Assembly (NCBI RefSeq): GCF_963678975.1
Contig: NC_089282.1
Span: forward strand, 248,001 to 312,000
Reading direction: 5' to 3'
Length of the DNA: 64,000 bases
Source: Dysidea avara
Taxonomy: Eukaryota > Porifera > Demospongiae > Dictyoceratida > Dysideidae
Each line of letters opens with the position of its first letter. The first letter of the stretch is position 1. Below the pieces are notes generated by a model that made no database searches, was not told where the DNA came from, and was given only the letters and a program-made list of their open reading frames with translations. Below, one piece after another: positions 51,081 to 64,000 of this stretch. The translations under genes were made by a program, and so were the position numbers.

Positions 51081-54000
51081 ATGAGTAAAGCAAAAGGGAA
51101 GGGAGATTGGAAGCAAATCCAACAAAGGACCTTTACAAACTGGTTTAATGATCGTCTGAGAGGTAATCTCAAGGTCGCGAAGAGGCAGGCGGATGATGTA
51201 CAGACTGACTTGCAGGATGGCATTTTGCTGATAGAGCTACTGAATATACTTGCCAGGCCGAGGAAGATCTCGCGCTACAGCAAGAACCCAAAGAATAAGG
51301 TGCACTGCATGGAGAACCTCAACTCCGCGCTGAGTTTCATTGAAAAAGAAGGCATAAAACTCGTTAATATTGGTAAGAGCCTCTTACTGCTCCACCCATC
51401 CCCGCTAACAATATGTTGCCCACAGGCGCAGAGGATATCCATGATGGAAACCTCAAGTTGATCCTGGGCTTGATCTGGACCTTGATCAGGCACTACCAGA
51501 TCAAGAGTAGTGGTAAAGGATTATCAACCAAACAGGCTATGTTGTTGTGGATCAACCAGCAAATCTCTGAGTACAAGATCAAGAACTTCACTGTTGACTG
51601 GAATGATGGACGAGCATTATGTGCCCTCTCCAACAGCATCAAGGCAGGATTGTGCCCAGGACATTGGACCTTGGACAGATCCTGTGGATTAGCCAATTGT
51701 GAGCTCGGTCTCCAGATAGCTTATGATGCCTTTGGTATTTCAATGGTGTTGTCTGCTGAGGACCTTAACAACCCTGATGTGGATGAGCTGAGCGTGATGA
51801 CATACTTGTCTTACTTCTGTGAACCGGGTAATAACAGGTGAGCTAGTATGCTGTTGTCATTGTCTATTATTGAGGACACTAGGTTACTGGAGTGGATACG
51901 GAGCAAGATCCCTCATCGTGACATCCAAAACCTGAGCACAGACTGGAATGATGGTTCTAATCTTGGTGCACTCATGGATGCCTGCTTCCCTGATACCTGC
52001 CCTGAATGGGTCACCATGGTACCTGAACAAGCGGTAGAGAACCTTCGATCCTTGATGGCTAAAGTAGAGAGCAAGTTAGAAATAGTATCACCAATGAAGC
52101 CAGAGCAGATGGCTGATCCTAAGGTTGATGAAATATTAGTGGCCACTTACCTGTCACAATTTCGTAATGCTCAACTGAAATTATCTCCAGAAGGTTTCTC
52201 CGTGTTCCCTCCTCAGTTGCCATCTGGGGTTGCTAAAGTACATATTCCAGTCAAGTTTAGCATAGACACAAAAGGGAAACCCCCACCAGATTTATCGTTT
52301 GAGGTCACAGCTAAAGGCCCAACCACAGAAGTAGCAGGTACAATAACTCCAGCTAATTATGGCGACTATGATGTAAGCTTTGTTCCTACTGAACCGGGTG
52401 AATTTGAAGTTAGCACTCTCTTCCAAGGAGAGCCAGTCACTGGTAGCCCATTTACTGTCCCAGTTATAGATCCAACCAAGTGTCGTATTGTTGGAGATAT
52501 CCCAGAACAGCTACAGGTGAGAATTAATGTATTTGGTATCTGTTAAATATCACCTCTCACGTGCAGGTTGGAGTGACAGTGGAGTTGGCCATAGAAGCTG
52601 AAGATGCCGGATGTGGAGTATTAGAGGCACATGTGGAGACTGAAGAGGATGACGGTAATCTAGTCAGAACGCAGATCAGTGACATGGGAGGTGGCAATTG
52701 GAGTCTCACATTGGATCCTGTGCATATTGGAGAAGGAACCTTACATGTCACCTGGAGTGGAGAAGATCTCCCCAAAACACCCTGTGATGTAGCCATTTTT
52801 GATTGCAGTAAAGTACGAGCATCCGGGATGCCATCAGAAGGCAAAGTTGGAGAGCTAGTACAATTCTACATCCTAGCTCACGGTGCTGGCCTGTGCTTAC
52901 CAAAGGTGACGGTCAGTGGTCCAACCTCACAGTGTCGCTGCAGTGTAAAGGAGAGAGCTAATAGTCGATGGGATATGGCGTTCACTCCATGGGAGGTTGG
53001 TTCTCACAAGATTACCATTCTATGGGGAGGTTGTGATATATCCAACAGTCCCATTACACTTGAAGTGGCAGCTGCCTTAGATGCTTCAGGCTGTACAGCT
53101 AGTGGTGTTGGTTTGGATAAATGCATCGCCAAAATACCATGCGAGTTTGTTCTCACAGCCCCTGAAGATGACTGCCTGGAGACCAACTCACTTTCTGTGA
53201 AGGTCATAGGGTCAGAATGCAATGGTGATGTTGAAATCAAGGGCCAAGGGAATGGCAAGTACCAAGTCATCTATGTGTGCACAGTTGAGGGCATGTACAA
53301 GATTGAGATACGTTTCAAAGAAAAGAACATTCCAGGAAGTCCATTCCAAGTTCAATGCCTACCTGCACCCGATGCCTCCAAATGCCGAGCCTATGGCCAG
53401 TGTCTACACCCCAATGCTATACTACTAGCAGGCTCCACTGTTGAGCTGTTTGTTGACACCACTAAAGCTGGCACTGGAGAATTAGCTGTTGTGTCCAAAG
53501 GAAAGGGAGGCGTTACCCCCAAAGTCTACATGTCTGATGATGGCAGTGGAACATACTCGGTAAAGTTCACTCCTTCCTCAAGTGGCAAGTACTACATCCA
53601 TGTGTGGTGGTATGGAATCCACATTCCAAAAAGTCCATTTCAGTTGCGTATCTTTGATGGTCCTGATGCTAGCAAAGTGAAAGTGTCTGGGCCGGGAGTA
53701 GGCAAAGAAGTCGAAGTAGGCCAGCCAGCTCGGTTTAAAATAGAGACAGAGAATGCTGGAGTAGGAACATTGTTGATCAGGGTACACGGTATCAAGAATG
53801 CCTTTGATGTTGAGGCTAAGCCAATATCACAAGATGACACTCGTACACTGACAGCTCACTACAACCCGACCGAAGCTGGAGATTATCGTGTAACAGTTCA
53901 CTGGTCTGGAGTAGAGGTACCTGGGAGTCCCTTCAGGGTATGCGTTATTGACCCAGAACGCGAGGAACGACGGGAAAAAAGAGAAAAGCAGAAAGAATTG

Positions 54001-54291
54001 GTAAATTATTGGTAGATAATCTCATTGTGTTAACATGTATGTTTCTACATACAGAAAGCAAAGTACAGCAGTGAGACTCACACAGAGAAAAAGAGTGCCA
54101 CAATGCCAGGTGGCTACATGTACCCACCCCAGTCCCCACAGTATAATATGCACTTGATGGATAACCCTACACTGACCAACTTTGGAGCTGAAAACCCTAT
54201 GAGCCAATCCACTCCGGAAAGTCAGACCATGAAGAACACGAAAGTCAGCTTTAAGGAAGAAAAGGTCACAAAGAAATCGTCTAAATACTAA
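51081..54291 (+). CDS. Three-CH-domain filamin-like actin cross-linker, 1002 aa
   Basis: Exons: 51081-51372, 51426-51837, 51883-52516, 52567-54000, 54055-54291; phases join to 1003 codons. CH1 about 14-118 begins IQQRTFTNWFNDRL, the usual actin-binding helix, and contains LQDGILLIELLNIL. CH2 about 133-236: LLWINQQISEYKIKNFTVDW with NDGRALCAL. CH3 about 237-345: LLEWIRSKIPHRDI with STDWNDGSNLGAL. Six filamin-type Ig repeats follow (about 360-915), each closing with a variant of PGSPF (GSPFT, PKTPC, SNSPI, PGSPF, PKSPF, PGSPF). The tail after 925 is Lys/Ser-rich and ends KKSSKY. Vertebrate filamins have two CH domains and 24 repeats; Drosophila jitterbug has three CH domains, so this is nearer that class but much shorter. 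Cytoplasmic F-actin binding is expected. The start is the first ATG ahead of CH1. Confidence 0.93.
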
Positions 54292-54292
54292 C

Positions 54293-54298
54293 AATAAA
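54293..54298 (+). promoter_or_regulatory. Poly(A) signal of the filamin-like gene
   Basis: AATAAA begins two bases after the TAA stop of the filamin-like gene. The next gene begins 155 bp later. It implies a very short 3' UTR; use of the site is inferred. Confidence 0.55.
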
Positions 54299-54452
54299 AC
54301 TATTAGGTAGTCCAATATCTTACCTTTGAACTGTAGCGTTTTTGTTGACTGTTGTATTTATCATCTATATAACGCGCACGAACTTTCAATTTTTTACTCC
54401 CGCCATAAGGCGCATGCGGCAATTACTTGTTATAGTAACTGAGTTGTGAGGA

Positions 54453-57929
<3,477 letters not shown>

Positions 57930-57967
57930 CTCACACAAACACACAGCATTTTATAGTAGTATTCTAA

Positions 57968-60607
57968 TTAATTGGTGCTAGCTAACTTATTATTTGGTGG
58001 AATGTCATAGTGATTATTGTTGCTATGGAGACTGTTATCAGGTGGTTGATTGAAATGGTTGCTAGGGGGGACATCATAATGACTGTAGTTACTAGAGAGG
58101 GTGTTGTAATGTGAAGCGTTGTCATGGTGACCAAGTGTGCTCATTCTAATGCTATCAGATGATCGGAGTGTATCAGACTTGATAGTGGCATGACTACAGG
58201 ACCGACTGGGAGCCATCTTCATGTATTCCTCCTCTGTGTCATCATCAACCAGTTTATTGTGTGCATGTGGCTTGTCACTAGGACCAGCATGCGGCTTGTA
58301 ACTAGGAGTGGCTGATTTCTGAGTAGTAGACTTATCATCATACAAATTGTCCAGTGATTCATAATGAGTGTATGTGTTCTCTAAGATGACGAAGATTACC
58401 ATACATCAAATACAATAATTCCCTTACTCTTTGGAGCTGTGCTGGTTGCTTCATTCTGAACACTAACCCTGTTTACACTATATATATAATGATATTATCG
58501 GACAGGTGTGGTTGCTATGATACTTACATTTGTTTGCCATGGTAACGAGACTGAAAACACAAGCATACTACTAGTACAAGGATGATCACCATGGCAACAC
58601 CAATCACAGCCAGCAGCACATATGCCACGGGATCCTTACAATACCATTCATCTGCTGTCACTGCACTACCTAATATGGTAATGTATTATAGTAATGGTAG
58701 CCATGGTAACTACTACCTGCAGGAGGAACTCTAGTCACATGATACTCATAAGGACCACGCCCATCCATATTAATGCCAGCCACACGACAGTTAACCAATT
58801 GATGTGGAGGATATGTTGGCATGGTAACTTGTAGTGGATCATTGTTGCCATGGTAATCCGCTGATTCTGATAGCATCACACTCCAGTTATCACTGTTGTC
58901 ATGGAGACCGGCATCAAAAGGGTTTTCCCCATCCTTCACTATCACACATGATATAATGTAGTCCAGTATGATGCCATTTTGTTGACTTGTTACCGGTGGT
59001 GACCAATGAAGATTATTATAACCTCCTTCACTATTCACATATAATTGTTGTGGTGGTCCATTTGGTACTGTATGGGGTAAGATCAAGAAATGATCAATAG
59101 TTGAACACTTGCAACAGGCATTAACGATATCAGATTGTTTAAATTCTTTTTACCCACAAACGAACCTTGTCAAGGTATTTTTTTGGTGGAGTTTGATCCT
59201 TGAATACCTGATTCACTTCAAAAAAAAAAAAAAAAACCTTGATTGCTCGATCCTATATTGGAGTAGTATCCGGTTGCAAGTGTTTCAATACCACAGGCTG
59301 TGTCTGCAGGTATAATGTTAGTAACTACTCCCTGTGGGTGGTCAGGGCCGCCAACGGGGGAAATTTCCAGGGGCTGTGCATCAATATTAGGATCGAGATA
59401 CTCTAATAGAACAGTCACCCTAATACAAGCTGTTTCACATTTAATTATATACAGGTTTTATAATTTTTCTATTATTTTGGTAGCTTGAGATACCCTAACA
59501 GAACAGCACTGATAATATAATGTATCAATCTCAGAGGGTCTAATTTTCAAAAATTTCCTGGGGGGAGGGAGGACATGCCCTAGGTTGGCATACTATAGCT
59601 ATATCAGTTATGCATTCTTGATTTGCCCTGGGCCTCCTTAATTCTGTCAGTGGCCCATGTGTAGTGTTCACTAACCTGATGACAATGTGGTCACTGTTAT
59701 AGTAGTAGCATCACCAACTCCATATGTGTTGATACCAACTATGTCACACCTGTACTCATTGTATGGTGTTAGTCCGTCCACTGTCATGTTCACACTACTC
59801 CCCCACCCTAGGACACTTGTAGTTGTTGACTCTGCATGACATGTGACCATGTAACCAACAGTCTCTGGAGCAACATATCCTAGAGGTGTGTCATGTGATC
59901 CCTCCACCATGCCCACTGTGATGGAATCTGACATCACCATCATTACTGTGGTGACCGGTGGAACAGGAGTGGACATCAGTGGAATAGGATCTGTGAATTG
60001 TGCAGTGTAATGAGTGTGTATCACTAAATTAGTTTACCAGCTGGTGGAGTTGCCATGGTGACTGAGTTAGAAAATATACCAGTTCCTACTTCATTGTATG
60101 AGGCAACCATACAAGTGTAGCTCATGTTGGACAACACACGTTCCAGGTAGGTACAGGGGGTTATTGCAACATAACGTGTCCATGTTACACCATCACTCTG
60201 TTGACATTGGATCACATGACCATTGATGACATCATCAGTACATTGCCATGACAACAATATTGTAGATGCATTAATGCTCCATACAAACAGTTCCCCAGGG
60301 GAGGTTAGTGGGACTGTGATGTAATAGCAATTAACTATATGTAACAGAATATGGCACACTTACTGTCAGTTGGCATGGAGACAGCAGATGTGACATCAGA
60401 GGGTACACTAAACACATATCCATCTCTTGTCATTATACCAACTTGTAGTGATATATTATATTGGTTACCAACAACAACATCAGTTAGGGTATAGTTTAGT
60501 GGTGATGAAGGAGTGATGTGGATCAGTTGATATTGACTATTATCATCATTAGTATAGTTGATAAGATGGTGACTAGCTGGTAGACCACACTGTAGTCTTG
60601 GTGAGTA
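57968..60607 (-). CDS. Fibronectin-III receptor with one membrane span and tyrosine-rich tail (5' end missing)
   Basis: Exons in gene order: 60607-60364, 60313-60038, 59990-59676, 59067-58717, 58669-58528, 58477-58428, 58380-57968 (TAA). Internal phases agree; the four FN3 exons end in phase 1, a symmetric-exon pattern typical of FN3 domains. The extracellular part has three to four FN3 domains (for example LHWSPPVTSQQNGIILDYII and LLSWQCTDDVINGHVIQCQQ). The membrane span is VAYVLLAVIGVAMVIILVLV in exon 58669-58528, followed by SRYHGK. The cytoplasmic tail (about 155 residues) has many Tyr: THYESL, NLYDD, EEYMKM (YxxM), HYNTL, HYDVPP and HYDIPP (YxxP). In known receptors such motifs recruit PI3K- or Crk/Nck-type SH2 proteins when phosphorylated. 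No kinase or phosphatase domain follows. The 60607 boundary is provisional and I found no signal peptide. Ligand unknown. Confidence 0.85.
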
Positions 60608-60717
60608 CTAGAGAGGGAGAACACCAAATGACTAGTATACGTGACATTATGTAACTGGTTTTTTCAAAAAAGCATGAGAGTAGGTGGGAATTTCGTATGA
60701 AAACTGACACTTTAACT

Positions 60718-61640
60718 ATATACATGTGACCAAATCGCACATCAGGCAAAATCAAACTAACACCTCCAGTGGATAGCTACACTATCGTACTACTAGTTTT
60801 GACACTCGGTACCACTCAAACTACTCAAGGCTGGTTTCAACAGACATCTTTTCTGGGGGGGAGGGGGTGTAGAGCTCAAATGGCGGTTTCAGGCCTTGTG
60901 AAGGACCTGGCTTGGCAAGAACCAGTGGTTTACTGGTGGACAGCCTTGGCCATACATTTTTCTGTGGATTTTGCTACACATCAGCCTCTAAGGAGCCAGC
61001 ACAGCCCTGTAATTTCATCTCTGGGCTCCAATCGTGGTCTTCCTCCATTGTGAGGTCTAACCCTTGACCACCCTGCCACTCCCCACCCCACCACTCCCCA
61101 CCCTCCAATCCTTTGTGAGCACTCATGATACTACTTTGCTCATCCAACAGCTCAGATTTTTCTACCTTATTTGGTGGGAAACACTACGAGCAGCTACAAG
61201 TACTGGAAGTGGTCTGAAAGGTAACAGATTGATGTATCTTTTGTGTAAATTTCATATGCGTGCTTGCTATCCCTGGAGAGTTATGCTGGCTTGAATTCTT
61301 TAAAACCGTTTATCTCGAAACTTCTAATGTGCGATTTGGATGGTTTTTCCAGTCACATATTTGCTCACATATCAAACAGTATGGCAGTATTGTTTAGTAT
61401 TGTTTAGTCGGGTTCCCCCTAAAAATTACAGGCACTGCCCAAATGTCAATTTAATCATATCATTTGCGATGTACATCACCTTTACAGAATAGTTGTAGTT
61501 CATCAATTACAGCAACAAAACACTTACAGCTAAAAAGTGGCCAAAATCAATTTTGGTCTGCCTCACTACCCACAGTCACAAGGCTAGAGGCCAAACAAAG
61601 CAGTGTACAGCCACCATTTCATGCCACAGTAACAAATTCA
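60718..61640 (+). repeat. Dispersed repeat R1, copy 2, with attached R2 fragment
   Basis: Copy of 14077-14770 up to about 61372. The stretch 61550-61640 (GGCTAGAGGCCAAACAAAGC) also matches 2280-2345 and the complement of 8105-8190. It lies upstream of the first located exon of the FN3 receptor, possibly within one of its introns. Confidence 0.75.
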
Positions 61641-62951
61641 CAATGCCTTTTCTGATTCTGATGAGTGTCTACCTTTTTTGCTTTGCTATTCCTTTTATTT
61701 TCAATTACTTGGTCGTTACAAGGAAAATATACCAAGGCATTAATATTCCATACGACACTTTCAGGAGCTCAGTTAGACACCATGATACATGTACCTGTGC
61801 TATAAAGCAATCACAGAGGACCACACCCTTCAACAACGAGAACATGCTGTCATGCCCTGAGTAACCACCACCCTCAATGACCCATAATGACCCTCAATGA
61901 CCCATAATGACCCTCAATGACCCATAATGACCTTCGGTAGTAAGTAAGTACCCCTTAATCTATTGCTTAGTTCAGCAACGAGATTGAGATACTCTAATAA
62001 AGCAGTCACACTTGTATAGTGCATAACATGCTACAACAAAAAGCTAATTTTAAAATGAAGTAGGGTTCCAGCAATAAAAGAATGATCTATGTGGTTACTT
62101 TGGCACATTGAACATAGTTTTACAATTTGGTGCTGATCAGGTTCATATCAAAAAGATTCCCTGGACATGCGGGAAGACTGAAGGAAATAGAAGCTCTGAA
62201 ATATTATACCACACAACATCACCAATAACTGCATATTCAGTGAAGGAGTGTATTAAAGTAGGCAGGCTCACAACACCCAGTTGATAGCATCTCCTACAAG
62301 TAGCTTTTAGATTTCAGTTTTTAGAGAATTTAAATTTTTTTTTTTGAATATTACTATAGCAGCTACTGTCATGCAGATTAGTGTATTCCAATATGGCTAG
62401 TGTGTAACCATCTCTTATATTAAGAATGATTTTGCTGTGCTAAGAACGAAATCTTCCCAAAGATTTAGATTAGAATACTGACTGCTCTATTAGAATATTG
62501 TCACTATTACTTTATCAATTAGTCCACTTGAAACTCTGAAGTGGTTTATCCACCGATGACATGACATGGTTTATAAATTCAAAAAGCATCAGCATTAGAG
62601 ATGAAAGTAATTTTCTTCCTCCTATTTTTTTCTTCCAGCAATCGAGTAGATCTGTTGTGATGGTCCTATTAGATCTGTTGTGATGGTCCTATCGCAAAGT
62701 TCTTAAGGATCGAGGGATGGAATTATGCATGTCAGTCTAAGCTCCATCATTTGATGTGTTGATGTCACATTTGCATTCAAGTACCATTAATGGGGTTTGC
62801 TCAACTTTGTCCACTAGTTCTATTATTCCAGCAAATCTCATTTCTAGTGTTAGATTTTAGTAGATTCTTGATACATAAAAAGGTGAAATAACTAATGTAG
62901 TGTTCATGGTATAAACAGTATTCTTATTTCTTGTATGTACACATTAAGGGA

Positions 62952-63420
62952 CAGTGTTGGGCAAGTTACTTTGCAAAAGTAATTAGTTACATATTACTTG
63001 CAACTGAACTATTTAGTTACAGTTACATATTACCCATAAAATAAAGTAACTAATAATATTACATATTATATTACTTTGTGTCCACAGCCTTAAGCTGTCA
63101 CGTGTGAAACTACCACCTTATCACGTGACATGATTGCGTTGTTAGACAATGTGCAAATCTTGGTTATAAGTAAGAAGCTAATGAATAAGCTTCATTCAGT
63201 AGGCCTCATTACTTCGTTGTGGTTAGACGTTACTCAGAGGATAACTAATGAGATTAGTAACTTTGTTAGTTTTAATAATAATATTACATCATATTAGACT
63301 CGTTACAGTAATTATATTACTTAGGTATTTTATAAGTAAAGTATCTTGCGTTATATATTACCTGTTTTCATAGCGTATTTCGTTATATTACTTTGTTACC
63401 ACAAAAGTAACCCAACACTG
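62952..63420. mobile_element. hAT-like MITE with CAGTGTTGGG ends, 469 bp
   Basis: Ends CAGTGTTGGGCAAGTTACTTT / AAAGTAACCCAACACTG. Flanks TTAAGGGA and CTAAGGGA match at 7 of 8 bases. Interior rich in ATTACTT words. Confidence 0.8.
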
Positions 63421-64000
63421 CTAAGGGAGTAGCTTAATGGCAGCTGCCATTGAGAGCCAATTTGTCACATAATAGTGAGTTTATCAAACTTTCAACTACC
63501 AAATTAATATGGCTACTTGCTTACAGTTCAGTTAACAATCAAAAGTATCATTTTCTCTTTTGGTTAACCAGTTTACCAAACTCTCAATTAAAGGAAAACC
63601 ACCACAAACACACTGTGGTCCCAAGGCCTGAGCTGAGGTATATGTACCTCACAAAATGGAATAATATTGCAGCAAAAGGTAATTATGGGTCTCCTGCAGT
63701 CTTTGTACACAAGAGTATACAAGGCCTCGATGGTGTGACAATTGTATTATGAAACTAAACTCGCCACCCAACCTGTATTTTTTATTTTGGTATTTTGTCA
63801 GGTAAAGGACATTTAAGTTTTCCCAACAAAAGAAAAAATGGACAGGATCGATGGCTAGTCTGAACCTGCAACAATTGTGTGTTATTGAAGTAATCTACAA
63901 TATGACAAACTACTTCAAATCGCCCAGAGTGCAACAAGCTGTTGCCTATAGATTCAATCACCCTTATAGTGTTGGAGAGCAGGAGACCAATCGCATTCAT

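Larger units (their letters stand above)
60608..64000. other. Repeat-rich end of window, probably introns or upstream of the FN3 receptor
   Basis: Contains repeat R1 copy 2, a small CCCATAATGACCCTCAATGA tandem (61875-61930), copies of the dispersed module and a hAT-like MITE (62952-63420). Frames at 63450-63752 (plus) and 63782-64000 (minus, running off the edge) have no recognisable features. Missing 5' exons of the receptor could lie here or beyond. Confidence 0.6.

Noticed and set aside
63450..64000. 100-residue plus-strand and 72-residue minus-strand frames at the window end
   Set aside because: No recognisable motif, splice context or homology from inspection; the second is cut by the window edge.

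Overview
Eukaryotic, almost certainly animal, nuclear DNA. The genes have many GT-AG introns and encode animal-type proteins: a kinesin-6, a tyrosine kinase, a filamin-family protein, NF45/ILF2, ARMH1, a TBC-domain Rab GAP and a fibronectin-III receptor. My best guess is a sponge, because gene clusters are compact, the non-coding sequence is AT-rich and full of short transposons, and an FN3 receptor sits beside an unusual cytoplasmic tyrosine kinase. No sequence here proves the species. I see no prokaryotic features.

Layout. 1-10554 (minus): KIF23/MKLP1-like kinesin, 13 exons, 3' end outside the window. 10708-25729 (plus): a 17-exon, 757-residue protein with the order PH, WWE, WWE, tyrosine kinase, starting 153 bp from the kinesin start. 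Every splice phase fits, so the unusual domain order is read from one continuous model. 25730-33033: gene-poor, with nested non-autonomous DNA transposons. 33034-47008 (minus): TBC-domain Rab GAP with one central exon not located; its largest intron holds a decayed DIRS retrotransposon (34341-38872) with a pure (CAG)120 tract. 47214-50970 (minus): ARMH1. 51081-54291 (plus): three-CH-domain filamin-like protein, head to head with ARMH1. 54453-57929 (plus): ILF2. 57968-60607 (minus): the 3' part of an FN3 receptor with one membrane span and a tyrosine-rich tail. 60608-64000: repeats only, as far as I can see.

How the genes might work together is mostly inference. The PH-WWE-WWE kinase has a complete set of catalytic motifs and one WWE domain that keeps the ligand-type residues, so it could couple poly(ADP-ribose) or ADP-ribose signals, and membrane lipid through the PH domain, to tyrosine phosphorylation. 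The FN3 receptor tail carries many candidate phosphotyrosine sites (YxxM, YxxP, YxxL), but nothing here links the two physically. The kinesin and the kinase share a short bidirectional promoter region.

The repeat landscape is rich. It includes hAT-like MITEs with 8-bp target duplications, a piggyBac-like MITE with TTAA ends, a pogo-like MITE with TA ends, a decayed Tc1/mariner-type transposase, foldback elements, several minisatellites, and a short module (GATACTCTAATAGAACAGTC) that recurs about 20 times, including inside MITEs of different families. All exon coordinates were derived by hand from splice sites, reading phase and family conservation; no alignment program was run.
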